Positions 44,903 through 53,543 of a stretch of 64,000 nucleotides of DNA are shown here, one piece after another. The position numbers and the translations under genes are program-made. The notes below the pieces were generated by a model. That model saw only the letters and a program-made list of their open reading frames with translations, did not search any database and had not been told where the DNA came from. Origin of the DNA: Oceanihabitans sp. 2_MG-2023 (lineage in GTDB: Bacteria > Bacteroidota > Bacteroidia > Flavobacteriales > Flavobacteriaceae); NCBI RefSeq assembly GCF_030547245.1, contig NZ_JAUOQT010000003.1, positions 434,001 through 498,000 on the forward strand, given 5' to 3'. Positions within the stretch are counted from its first letter, which is position 1. The number at the start of each line of letters is the position of its first letter.

Positions 44903-46630
44903 ATGAAAACGAAATTAAATCTATTCTTATTTTCACTGCTTACAGTGACTATAATGCCTTTATTCTTTTTAAATAAAGAAGAAGAAATCGACTACTCTAA
45001 AAAATACGGTATGGATGTTATTACATGCATCCCTGCAAAATTTTTATTGGAAGCGGTAGATACGACTAAACAAATTTCTCCGCTATTTGAAAATCTTGGA
45101 AATCATGCGTACAAAGTCAGCACAAAAAATGAATTAGCACAACAATTTTTCAACCAAGGCTTACGACTTACATATGCATTTAATCATGCGGAAGCACATC
45201 GTTCTTTTATGGAAGCTTCCAGATTAGACCCAAATTTAGCAATGGCATTCTGGGGTCAAGCCTATACTCTTGGTCCAAACATTAACGATCCTTTACCAGA
45301 CGATGATCGTAAAAACAAATACAACGAAGCTATAAGCAAAGCGAAACAATTAGCTACAAACGCAACTAAAAAAGAGCAAGATATCATTGGAGCATTAACC
45401 CATCGATATTCTAAAGATTTGACTGCAGATACTCCAGAATTAAATGTAGCCTATATGCATGCAATGTCTAAACTTTTGGATACATATCCAGAAGATACCA
45501 ATATCAACACCTTATTTGCAGCTTCAGTTATGAATACGGTACCTTGGAATTATTGGGACAAAGACGGTAATCCTTCACCAAATATTGATAAAGCAAAAGC
45601 AGCACTTGAAAAAGCGATGGTTTTAGACGCCAATAATCCTGGTGCGCATCATTATTATATTCATATGGTAGAACTACCAAAACCAGATTTAGCAATTCCA
45701 AGCGCAGAAAAACTAGCATTATTAATGCCTGCAGCTGGACATATTGTACATATGCCATCGCATATTTATATACGAGTTGGTAGATATAAAGATGCTGTAG
45801 AATCTAACCAAAAGGCCATTTTAGCAGATGAAGATTATATATCGCAATGTTTATCTCAAGGCATGTATCCTTTAGGGTATTATCCCCATAATATTCACTT
45901 TTTATGGTCGGCAGCAACATTATTAGGAAACAGTGAAATTGCTATAGATGCCGCTAAAAAAACAGCAGAAAAAGTTCCTACTGGCGAATTAAAAGAACTT
46001 CATTTTTTACAAAATTTTGCGGCTACACCACTCCTTGCTTATACGCGATTTGGAAAATGGAATGACATTTTAACTATTCCGAAACCAAATGATGAACTCA
46101 AACATTTAAAAATGATTTGGCATTATGCACGTGGGATAGCCTTTATTAGAAAAAACAATATTAAAGATGCGCAAGAAGAATTAGACGCAATTGCTAGTTT
46201 CCTTAAAGATCCAGAAATGGAAACCATAATTGCCACAGGTTTCGATAATGGTACCACAATTTCTAAATTGGCATTTCAAGTAGTTGCTGGCGAATTAGAA
46301 GCCTTAAAAGGAAACTATGACTCTGCCATTACCCATTTGGAAAGCGCTGTAAAAATGGAAGACAATTTAATATATAACGAACCATCGGCATGGTATATTC
46401 CTCCAAGACAGAATTTAGGTGCTGTTTTACTTCAAGCAAATAAATACAAGGAAGCAGAGTTGGTTTTTAAAGAAGATTTAAAAAATTTAAGACAAAATGG
46501 TTGGTCGTTAATGGGTTTATATCAATCCTTAAAAGCACAAGGAAAATTGGATGAAGCAAACAAAATAAAGCTAGAGTTTGATACTGCTTGGAAGGATGCT
46601 GATATTGAAATTTCTACATCTATTTTATAA
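44903..46630 (+). CDS. Large TPR protein with conserved His motifs
   Basis: A 575-residue protein with an N-terminal hydrophobic segment (LFLFSLLTVTIMPLFFL) that is a signal peptide or anchor. It is built of TPR-like helical repeats. Unusual for TPR proteins, it carries clustered His motifs: GAHHYYIHMVE (about 247-257), AGHIVHMPSHIYIRVGRY (about 275-292), and HNIHFLWSAA (about 330). These look like a metal or haem site within the helical array. Function unknown. Confidence 0.88.
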   Translation: MKTKLNLFLFSLLTVTIMPLFFLNKEEEIDYSKKYGMDVITCIPAKFLLEAVDTTKQISPLFENLGNHAYKVSTKNELAQQFFNQGLRLTYAFNHAEAHRSFMEASRLDPNLAMAFWGQAYTLGPNINDPLPDDDRKNKYNEAISKAKQLATNATKKEQDIIGALTHRYSKDLTADTPELNVAYMHAMSKLLDTYPEDTNINTLFAASVMNTVPWNYWDKDGNPSPNIDKAKAALEKAMVLDANNPGAHHYYIHMVELPKPDLAIPSAEKLALLMPAAGHIVHMPSHIYIRVGRYKDAVESNQKAILADEDYISQCLSQGMYPLGYYPHNIHFLWSAATLLGNSEIAIDAAKKTAEKVPTGELKELHFLQNFAATPLLAYTRFGKWNDILTIPKPNDELKHLKMIWHYARGIAFIRKNNIKDAQEELDAIASFLKDPEMETIIATGFDNGTTISKLAFQVVAGELEALKGNYDSAITHLESAVKMEDNLIYNEPSAWYIPPRQNLGAVLLQANKYKEAELVFKEDLKNLRQNGWSLMGLYQSLKAQGKLDEANKIKLEFDTAWKDADIEISTSIL

Positions 46631-46685
46631 ATAACCGACTGTTAAATCATTTCTTATTCATTCGTTTTATTTCTGAATAAAAATT

Positions 46686-46693
46686 TATCTTTG
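46686..46693 (+). promoter_or_regulatory. Possible -7 box of rmuC
   Basis: TATCTTTG followed by GG, 18 nt before the rmuC ATG. No TTG is present at the -33 distance. Confidence 0.45.
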
Positions 46694-46711
46694 GGTAAAC
46701 TTCAATTTTAA

Positions 46712-48097
46712 ATGAACGACAGTATTATTCTTATTATTTCTATAGTTATTGCTGCTGCATTTGGTGCATATTTAGGCATGCTATTCACTAAACTTAAAAG
46801 TAAAAGCGAAAGGAGTACATTAGAAGAACGCAATAATAACTTACAACAACAGTTAAACGATTTTAAACAGTTTCATAGTACCGAAAACGAAAAACAAAAC
46901 ACCACGTTTACTGCGCAGTTAAAGGAACTTAGAGAAACTATTTCTAAAATTGAAACGGAGCGTGAAAGCATCCGTCGTGAAAAAGATTTCTTAAATCAAG
47001 AATTAGCAAGAAAGAATACCGAGTTTGAAAACCTTCAGAAACTAAATTTAAAAAGAGATGAAGAACTAGAAGAACAACAAAAAATGCTTCGTACCGATTT
47101 TGAAAATCTTGCCAATAAAATATTAGATGCGAAATCGGAAAAATTCACTCTTCAGAATAAAGAAAACATCCAACAAATTTTAAATCCATTACAAGAAAAA
47201 ATTCAAATTTTCGAAAAGAAAGTAGACGATACACAAAAAGAAAGCATTAGTATGCATTCTGCTTTAAAAGAACAATTATTAGGTTTAAAAGATTTAAACC
47301 AGCAAATGACAAAAGAAGCAACAAACCTTACTAGAGCTTTAAAAGGAGATAGTAAAATGCAAGGGAATTGGGGCGAATTGGTACTAGAACGTGTATTAGA
47401 AAAATCTGGACTAGAAAAAGACAGAGAATATTTTGTGCAACAAAACTTTACTAGAGAAGACGGTTCGCGTGTGCTTCCGGATATTGTTTTGCATTTACCA
47501 GATAACAAAAAGATGATTATTGATAGTAAAGTATCTTTAACCGATTATGAACGTTATGTAAATGCAGAAGACGAAGAACGAGAAACATTTTTAAAAGCAC
47601 ATATCCATTCAATTAGAAGACACGTAGATCAGCTTTCTGAAAAAAAATATGAAGATTTATACGATATTGAATCTCCAGATTTCGTGTTACTTTTTATACC
47701 TATAGAGCCTGCTTTTGCTGTAGCTATTAATGCCGATAATTCTCTATATAATAAAGCATTTGAAAAAAATATTGTAATTGTTACTCCAGCAACCCTTTTA
47801 GCTACATTACGAACTGTTGATAGTATGTGGAATAACGAAAAACAACAACAAAATGCCATTGAAATTGCTAGACAAGCTGGTGCTTTATACGATAAATTTC
47901 ATGGTTTAGTTACCGATTTAACAGGTGTTGGCAAAAAAATTGATGCAGCAAAAACAGATTATTCGGCTGCAATGAATAAACTAGTAGAAGGAAAAGGAAA
48001 CCTAGTTACTAGTGTCGAAAAAATTAAAAAATTAGGAGCAAAAGCTAAAAAAACACTACCAGAAACTATTATTAAAAGAGCTGCTGCAGACGATTAA
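46712..48097 (+). CDS. rmuC: DNA recombination protein RmuC
   Basis: RmuC, 461 residues. An N-terminal membrane helix (IILIISIVIAAAFGAYLGMLF), a long coiled coil (about residues 30-200), and a C-terminal nuclease-like domain (MQGNWGELVLERVLEKSGLEKDREYF, DIVLHLPDNKKMIIDSKVSL). The family limits recombination at short inverted repeats. It starts a unit of three closely spaced genes. Confidence 0.95.
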   Translation: MNDSIILIISIVIAAAFGAYLGMLFTKLKSKSERSTLEERNNNLQQQLNDFKQFHSTENEKQNTTFTAQLKELRETISKIETERESIRREKDFLNQELARKNTEFENLQKLNLKRDEELEEQQKMLRTDFENLANKILDAKSEKFTLQNKENIQQILNPLQEKIQIFEKKVDDTQKESISMHSALKEQLLGLKDLNQQMTKEATNLTRALKGDSKMQGNWGELVLERVLEKSGLEKDREYFVQQNFTREDGSRVLPDIVLHLPDNKKMIIDSKVSLTDYERYVNAEDEERETFLKAHIHSIRRHVDQLSEKKYEDLYDIESPDFVLLFIPIEPAFAVAINADNSLYNKAFEKNIVIVTPATLLATLRTVDSMWNNEKQQQNAIEIARQAGALYDKFHGLVTDLTGVGKKIDAAKTDYSAAMNKLVEGKGNLVTSVEKIKKLGAKAKKTLPETIIKRAAADD

Positions 48098-48109
48098 CTT
48101 GTAAACACT

Positions 48110-48475
48110 ATGATAAAATTTTTAATAAAAGCATTTATTACCATTGCATTACTATTTGTAGCCTATTTCTGCTTCCTTTATTTTGTAACCTATAGCGAAG
48201 GCGTTAGAGCTGGAGAACTAGTAAAGTTTAGTAGTAAAGGTGTACTATTTAAAACTTGGGAAGGCGAAATTAGCCAAGGAGTTTCGGAATCGCAATTTTT
48301 TAAGTTTTCGGTGGAAGATAAAAACGAAAAAGTAATTCAAGATTTAAATAATTTACAAGGCAAGTTTGTAAAACTAAGCTATTTTGAACGTTACAAAACC
48401 TTCTTTTGGCTTGGAGATACCAAATATTTTATAACCAAAGTGGAAGAAGATACTTCACGAAATAATAGATACTAA
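48110..48475 (+). CDS. Small membrane-anchored protein (database name 6PGDH is wrong)
   Basis: A 121-residue protein with one N-terminal helix (FITIALLFVAYFCFLYFVTY) and a small soluble beta-rich domain (GELVKFSSKGVLFKTWEGEISQG, GKFVKLSYFERYKTFFWLGDTKYFITKVE). Homologues are often labelled 6-phosphogluconate dehydrogenase, but it has no Rossmann fold or catalytic residues. It lies between rmuC and the thioesterase gene, with 12 and 1 nt gaps. Function unknown. Confidence 0.85.
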   Translation: MIKFLIKAFITIALLFVAYFCFLYFVTYSEGVRAGELVKFSSKGVLFKTWEGEISQGVSESQFFKFSVEDKNEKVIQDLNNLQGKFVKLSYFERYKTFFWLGDTKYFITKVEEDTSRNNRY

Positions 48476-48476
48476 T

Positions 48477-49040
48477 ATGAAACAAAAATTTAAAACAGTC
48501 GATTCTTCTCGTATTAGCATTTCATTACTAATGCAACCCTCGCACTCCAATTTTGGAGGAAAAATTCATGGTGGTTATATTTTAAGCTTAATGGATGAAA
48601 TTGCTTTTGCATGTGGCTCTAAACACTCGGAAACCTATTGTGTTACTGCTTCTGTAAATACAGTAGATTTTTTAAGCCCTGTAGAAATTGGAGATTTAGT
48701 AACCATGAAAGCTTCTGTTAATTTTGTTGGAAGAACTTCTATGGTTATTGGTATTCGTGTAGAAGCAGAAAACATAAGAACTGGAGAAACCAAACATTGT
48801 AATTCTTCTTATTTTACAATGGTTGCAAAAGATGACAATGGTAAATCTGTTGTTGTTCCTGGGCTAATTTTAAATGACAAAACAGAAGTTGTACGCTTTT
48901 TAAAAGCTATAAACCGTAACGAAAACCACAAAGCAAGACAAGAAGAATTTAACCATGTAGATTTTTCTTTAGACAACTATTTAAGTGATCTAAAAGATCA
49001 CCGTGTACGCATTGATTTACCAGACCACTTTTCTAAATAA
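48477..49040 (+). CDS. Acyl-CoA thioesterase, hotdog fold
   Basis: A 187-residue hotdog-fold thioesterase of the YciA/BFIT type. The core reads HSNFGGKIHGGYILSLMDEIAFACGSKH with the catalytic Asp in LMDE, then VTASVNTVDFLSPVEIGDLVTMKASVNFVGRTSMVIGIRVEAENI. It hydrolyses acyl-CoA to fatty acid and CoA. A 40-residue C-terminal extension lies beyond the domain. Confidence 0.92.
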   Translation: MKQKFKTVDSSRISISLLMQPSHSNFGGKIHGGYILSLMDEIAFACGSKHSETYCVTASVNTVDFLSPVEIGDLVTMKASVNFVGRTSMVIGIRVEAENIRTGETKHCNSSYFTMVAKDDNGKSVVVPGLILNDKTEVVRFLKAINRNENHKARQEEFNHVDFSLDNYLSDLKDHRVRIDLPDHFSK

Positions 49041-49072
49041 CCTTTTTTTTGCTATTGAAAAGAGTAAAACTA

Positions 49073-49184
49073 CATTATTCCCAAATAAAAAAATATGTTT
49101 GATTATTCCATAAAAAAGGAATATATTTGATTATCACTCAATAAAGCGATAATTTTAATTATCACATAATAAGATGATAAATCA
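49073..49184 (+). repeat. Four 28-bp tandem repeats with palindromic cores: operator array
   Basis: Four 28-bp units start at 49073, 49101, 49129 and 49157, each beginning with ATTAT after one variable base. Units 2-4 hold palindromes TATTCC/GGAATA (49104-49123), TTATC/GATAA (49131-49152) and TTATCA/TGATAA (49159-49180), with centres at 113.5, 141.5 and 169.5 past 49000. Unit 1 keeps only the left half. The array covers the promoter of the next gene and ends at its first ATG. Confidence 0.8.
49099..49129 (+). promoter_or_regulatory. Promoter of satD inside the operator array
   Basis: TTG (49099-49101), a 20-bp spacer and TATATTTG (49122-49129): a full housekeeping match. The first full palindrome (49104-49123) fills the spacer, an ideal repressor site. 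A second -7-like box, TATGTTTG, lies exactly 28 bp upstream. Confidence 0.85.
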
Positions 49185-49219
49185 TGTTATCTCTTAAAAG
49201 AGAACAAAAATCAAAACAA

Positions 49220-49834
49220 ATGACAAGTATACTTACAGGGGATATTATCAAATCCCGCGGACAAAAAAATCCAGAGATTTGGCTTAGTCAATTAAAAGAG
49301 AGTCTATCGTATTTAGAACCAAACAATAAACACTGGGAAATTTATCGTGGAGACAGTTTTCAAATAGAAATTAAAGATGCTTTTAAAAGTTTTGAAGCTG
49401 CTATTTATATAAAAGCAGCAATTAAAATGATAAAAGGATTAGACGTTAGATTGGCTATTGGCATTGGCGAAAAAACATATCAAGGTAACGATGTAACAGA
49501 ATCTAATGGCGAAGCCTTTATTTTTTCTGGGGAAACTTTTGAGACTTTAAAAAAGGAAAAACAAAATTTAAAAATTAAAACAAAATCGGAAATACTTAAT
49601 AAGGAGTTGAATCTATATTTTAAACTAGCACTAATTAGTATGGATCATTGGACAGTCAATTCGGCAGAAATTGTTAAATTAACTTTAGAAAACCCGAAAG
49701 CATTACAAGAAGATTTAGGAAAAACAATTGGCATTAACCAAAACGCTATTAGCACTAGGCAAAAACGTGCCAATTTGGAAGAAATTTTAGCATTAAATGG
49801 CATGTTTAAGAAAAAAATAAACAGTTTAATATGA
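49220..49834 (+). CDS. SatD-family protein with cyclase-like domain and C-terminal HTH
   Basis: A 204-residue protein. The ATG at 49220 gives the usual MTSILTGDIIKSRG start; one at 49184 would add twelve residues. The order TGDIIKSR, YRGDSFQIEI, a long helix and LDVRLAIGIGE copies the metal and nucleotide strands of class III nucleotide cyclases in a shortened form; this reading is my inference. Near the C-terminus LQEDLGKTIGINQNAISTRQKRA has the pattern of a helix-turn-helix. It overlaps the DUF3307 gene by 4 bp (ATGA). The promoter lies in four 28-bp repeats, so self-repression is likely. Confidence 0.85.
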   Translation: MTSILTGDIIKSRGQKNPEIWLSQLKESLSYLEPNNKHWEIYRGDSFQIEIKDAFKSFEAAIYIKAAIKMIKGLDVRLAIGIGEKTYQGNDVTESNGEAFIFSGETFETLKKEKQNLKIKTKSEILNKELNLYFKLALISMDHWTVNSAEIVKLTLENPKALQEDLGKTIGINQNAISTRQKRANLEEILALNGMFKKKINSLI

Positions 49835-50535
49835 TACTACTTATTAAACTTTTATTGGCTCACTTTATTGGTGATTTCTTTTTGCAACCAGAAAAATGGG
49901 TAAAAGATAAAGAAGTAAAAAAACTAAAATCTCCAAAATTATATTTGCACATATTGATACATGTGCTATTACTTTTTATACTTCTTTGGGATTTTACACT
50001 TTGGTCAATCGTACTAATTATTGGTATTTCGCACTTTATTATTGATGCAACTAAACTTAGCATTCAAAAGAAGAAAACAAAACGATTACTTTTCTTTATT
50101 GACCAAGTTCTACATATTATGGTAATATTAATTACCTATTTTGTTTATACCAATTCAAAAATAGATTTTAAAGTACTTCTTTTAGAAGAAAACCTTCTTT
50201 TAATAACCTGTTTGGCATTTTTAACGCAACCAGTTGCTATACTAATGAAAATCCTTTTTACAAAATGGGATATTTCAAAACTTACAAAAGGGAATGAATC
50301 TTTAAAAGATGCAGGAAAATATATTGGTATTTTAGAACGTATTTTAGTGTTCACCTTTATTGTAGCAGACCATTGGGAAGCTGTTGGTTTTTTAATCACA
50401 GCAAAATCTGTATTTAGATTTGGGGATCTTAAAGAGTCTAAACACCGAAAACTTACTGAGTATATATTAATTGGTACGTTAATTAGCTTTGGTATTGCTA
50501 TATTAACTGGGCTCGTTTTTAAAATAGCCTTATAA
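49831..50535 (+). CDS. DUF3307 multi-pass membrane protein
   Basis: A 234-residue inner-membrane protein with six or seven helices. Polar pairs lie in or next to the membrane segments: His11 and Asp15 (HFIGDFFLQ), His40 and His44, His68 and Asp72 (SHFIIDATK), Asp91 and His95 (DQVLHI), plus the late GILERILVF and KSVFRFGDLK segments. The spacing (HxxxD) is reminiscent of intramembrane metal enzymes. Translation is coupled to satD through an ATGA overlap. Biochemical role unknown. Confidence 0.88.
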   Translation: MILLIKLLLAHFIGDFFLQPEKWVKDKEVKKLKSPKLYLHILIHVLLLFILLWDFTLWSIVLIIGISHFIIDATKLSIQKKKTKRLLFFIDQVLHIMVILITYFVYTNSKIDFKVLLLEENLLLITCLAFLTQPVAILMKILFTKWDISKLTKGNESLKDAGKYIGILERILVFTFIVADHWEAVGFLITAKSVFRFGDLKESKHRKLTEYILIGTLISFGIAILTGLVFKIAL

Positions 50536-50576
50536 CAAAAAAGAGAAGCTGCTAAACAACTTCTCTTTTTTGTTAT
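50532..50576. terminator. Bidirectional terminator between DUF3307 gene and carB
   Basis: A 17-bp stem (ATAACAAAAAAGAGAAG pairing with CTTCTCTTTTTTGTTAT) with an 11-nt loop, flanked by A and T tracts, between convergent genes. Confidence 0.93.
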
Positions 50577-50590
50577 AAACTACAATATTA

Positions 50591-53443
50591 TTATTTACTT
50601 AAGTACATTTTACGTCTAGAGTATAAATTATAGAATTCGTCTTCTTTTAAACTATCTATAAATAGAATACTCTCTCCAGTACTTTTCATTTCTGGTCCAA
50701 GCTTTTTATTTACATTATGAAACTTATTAAAGGAGAATACAGGTTGTTTAATAGCATAACCTTTAAGTTCTGGTTTAAAATCGAAATCTGTAACCTTCTT
50801 CTCTCCTAACATCACTTTGGTTGCAAAATTTACATAAGGTTCTCCATAAGCTTTAGATATAAAAGGAACAGTACGTGAAGCTCTAGGATTTGCTTCAATT
50901 ATGTACACAATATCATCTTTAATAGCAAACTGAATATTAATTAAACCAACGGTATTTAATGCTAATGCTATCTTTTTAGTGTGGTCTTTAATTTGTTGCA
51001 TAACAAATTCACCTAAATTAAAAGGTGGTAATGTAGCGTTACTATCACCAGAATGAATTCCACAAGGTTCTATATGTTCCATAATACCAATAATATAAAC
51101 ATTTTCTCCATCACAAATCGCATCTGCTTCAGCTTCTATTGCTCCATCTAAATAGTGATCAAGAAGCAATTGATTTCCTGGCATTCTTCGTAACAAATCT
51201 ACAACATGCTTTTCAAGTTCTTGTTTGTTAATTACAATCTTCATGCCTTGTCCACCAAGAACATAAGACGGTCTTACCAATATTGGAAAATCTAGAACAT
51301 CTGCAATTGCTGCTGCTTCATCTGCTGTGGTTGCAATATCAAATTGAGGAAAAGGAATATTGTTTTCTTTTAAAAGATTAGAAAAATGCCCTCTATCTTC
51401 TGCTAAATCTAAAGATTGGAAACTAGTTCCTAAAATTTTAATTCCGTATCTATCTAACTTTTCAGCTAACTTTAAAGCGGTTTGCCCACCAAGTTGTACA
51501 ATAACACCTTCTGGTTTTTCGTGCTTAATGATGTCGTAGATATGTTCCCAAAATACAGGTTCAAAATATAGTTTATCTGCTGTATCAAAATCGGTAGAAA
51601 CCGTTTCTGGATTACAGTTAATCATGATGGTTTCGTAACCACATTCCGCGGCAGCTAAAACACCATGTACACAACAATAATCGAACTCAATACCTTGACC
51701 AATTCTATTTGGACCAGAACCAAGAACTATAATTTTCTTTTTATTGGAAACGATACTTTCATTATCTGCAAAACGTTTTCCATCAGCAGTTTCTACATCA
51801 TTCTCGAAAGTAGAATAATAATAAGGTGTCTTTGCTTTAAATTCTGCAGCACAAGTATCCACCAATTTATATACTCTATTTACACCTAATTCTTCACGTT
51901 TATTATACACTTGACTTTCTAAACAACCAAGCATGTGCGCAATTTGTCTGTCTCCATAGCCTTTTTGTTTAGCTTCTAGTAACAAATCTTTTTGAATAGT
52001 ATCAATTTTAAAAGTAGAAATTTCTTTTTGAAGCATATGTAATTCTTCATATTGCTTTAAGAACCACATATCGATTTTAGTAATCTCATGAATTCTACTT
52101 AATGGAATTCCCATTTGAATGGCATCATAAATAACAAAAACACGATCCCAACTTGCATATTTCAACTTGCTAATTATTTGATCGTAATCTTTATATCCTT
52201 TTCCGTCTGCACCTAAACCATTACGTTTAATCTCTAGGGATTGTGTTGCTTTATGTAATGCTTCTTGAAAAGAACGACCAATTCCCATGACTTCACCAAC
52301 AGACTTCATTTGCAGTCCTAGAGTTCTATCGCTTCCTTCGAATTTATCGAAGTTCCAACGTGGAATTTTTACAATCACATAGTCTAAAGTAGGCTCAAAT
52401 AAAGCAGAAGTAGATTTTGTAATTTGATTTTGCAATTCGTCTAAATGATAACCAATAGCTAATTTAGCTGCAATTTTTGCTATAGGATAACCAGTTGCTT
52501 TACTCGCTAATGCGGAAGAACGCGAAACACGCGGATTAATTTCGATGGCTATTATGTCTTCGTTTTCATCTGGGCTTACAGCAAATTGCACATTACAACC
52601 ACCAGCAAAATCACCAATACTACGCATCATATGAATTGCCATATCTCGCATTTTTTGGTACGTTTTATCGCTTAATGTCATTGCTGGAGCAACTGTTATA
52701 GAGTCTCCAGTATGAATACCAATAGGGTCCATGTTTTCTATAGAACAAATAATGACTACATTATCGTTAGCATCTCTTAAAAGTTCTAATTCATATTCTT
52801 TCCAACCTATTAACGCTTTATCAATCATTACCTCGTGAATTGGAGAAATTTCTAGTCCACGTGTTAATAACTCATCAAAATCTTCTTCTTTATGTACAAA
52901 GGAAGCACCAGCACCACCTAATGTAAAAGAAGCTCTAATAATTAAAGGGAAGCCAAACTCTTGTGCTATTTCTTTTCCTTTTAAATAGGAAGTTGCAGTA
53001 GCTTGAGGTGCCATTGGCACTCCTATTTTAAGCATTAGTTCTCTAAATTTCTCTCTATCCTCGGTAATATTAATGGCATCAATATCTACACCAATAATTT
53101 CTACACCAAAATCTTCCCAAATACCTTTTTCATCTGCTTCAATACATAAATTTAAAGCGGTCTGTCCTCCCATTGTAGGCAATACTGCATCAATTTGAGG
53201 GTGTTCTTTTAATATTTGAACTAAAGACTTCGTAGTTAAAGGCAACAAGTATACATGATCTGCCATAGATGGATCTGTCATGATAGTTGCAGGATTAGAA
53301 TTAATTAAAACGGTTTCTATACCATCTTCTCTTAATGAGCGTAAGGCTTGCGTTCCTGAATAGTCAAACTCACAGGCTTGCCCAATAACAATTGGTCCAG
53401 AACCAATAATTAAAATAGATTTTAGTTGCGTGTTTTTTGGCAT
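50591..53443 (-). CDS. carB: Carbamoyl-phosphate synthase large subunit
   Basis: CarB, 950 residues. It makes carbamoyl phosphate from bicarbonate, ammonia and two ATP for pyrimidines and arginine. Both ATP-grasp halves are present, each opening with a ILIIGSGPIVIGQACEFDYSG-type segment (IVLGSGPNRIGQGIEFDYCC in the second). The protein ends soon after the second half (SLKEDEFYNLYSRRKMYL), so the C-terminal MGS-like allosteric domain found in the 1070-residue enterobacterial enzyme is absent. carA is not in the window. Confidence 0.97.
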   Translation of the reverse strand: MPKNTQLKSILIIGSGPIVIGQACEFDYSGTQALRSLREDGIETVLINSNPATIMTDPSMADHVYLLPLTTKSLVQILKEHPQIDAVLPTMGGQTALNLCIEADEKGIWEDFGVEIIGVDIDAINITEDREKFRELMLKIGVPMAPQATATSYLKGKEIAQEFGFPLIIRASFTLGGAGASFVHKEEDFDELLTRGLEISPIHEVMIDKALIGWKEYELELLRDANDNVVIICSIENMDPIGIHTGDSITVAPAMTLSDKTYQKMRDMAIHMMRSIGDFAGGCNVQFAVSPDENEDIIAIEINPRVSRSSALASKATGYPIAKIAAKLAIGYHLDELQNQITKSTSALFEPTLDYVIVKIPRWNFDKFEGSDRTLGLQMKSVGEVMGIGRSFQEALHKATQSLEIKRNGLGADGKGYKDYDQIISKLKYASWDRVFVIYDAIQMGIPLSRIHEITKIDMWFLKQYEELHMLQKEISTFKIDTIQKDLLLEAKQKGYGDRQIAHMLGCLESQVYNKREELGVNRVYKLVDTCAAEFKAKTPYYYSTFENDVETADGKRFADNESIVSNKKKIIVLGSGPNRIGQGIEFDYCCVHGVLAAAECGYETIMINCNPETVSTDFDTADKLYFEPVFWEHIYDIIKHEKPEGVIVQLGGQTALKLAEKLDRYGIKILGTSFQSLDLAEDRGHFSNLLKENNIPFPQFDIATTADEAAAIADVLDFPILVRPSYVLGGQGMKIVINKQELEKHVVDLLRRMPGNQLLLDHYLDGAIEAEADAICDGENVYIIGIMEHIEPCGIHSGDSNATLPPFNLGEFVMQQIKDHTKKIALALNTVGLINIQFAIKDDIVYIIEANPRASRTVPFISKAYGEPYVNFATKVMLGEKKVTDFDFKPELKGYAIKQPVFSFNKFHNVNKKLGPEMKSTGESILFIDSLKEDEFYNLYSRRKMYLSK

Positions 53444-53465
53444 CGTATTAATTTATAGTGTGTTG

Positions 53466-53473
53466 CAAAAATA
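53466..53473 (-). promoter_or_regulatory. Possible -7 box of carB
   Basis: TATTTTTG followed by C on the minus strand, about 23 nt before the carB ATG. The upstream DNA is the rpmH terminator, and no TTG is seen at -33. Confidence 0.55.
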
Positions 53474-53488
53474 ATATTTATTAGATAT

Positions 53489-53520
53489 AAAAAAAGGCGT
53501 TACACCTAAGTAACGCCTTT
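53489..53520 (-). terminator. Terminator of rpmH
   Basis: Minus strand: AAAGGCGTTAC pairs with GTAACGCCTTT around a 6-nt loop and runs into Ts, 24 nt after the rpmH stop. Confidence 0.9.
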
Positions 53521-53543
53521 ATAATATTAACAATTGTTAATCA

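Noticed and set aside
48110-48475. Calling the 121-residue protein 6-phosphogluconate dehydrogenase
   Set aside because: It is far too short and has no nucleotide-binding fold or catalytic residues; the label is a propagated error.
49073-49184. The 28-bp repeats as a small CRISPR or plasmid iteron array
   Set aside because: Units are directly adjacent with no spacers, they are palindromic, and they coincide with promoter boxes of a protein gene; no replication initiator gene is near.
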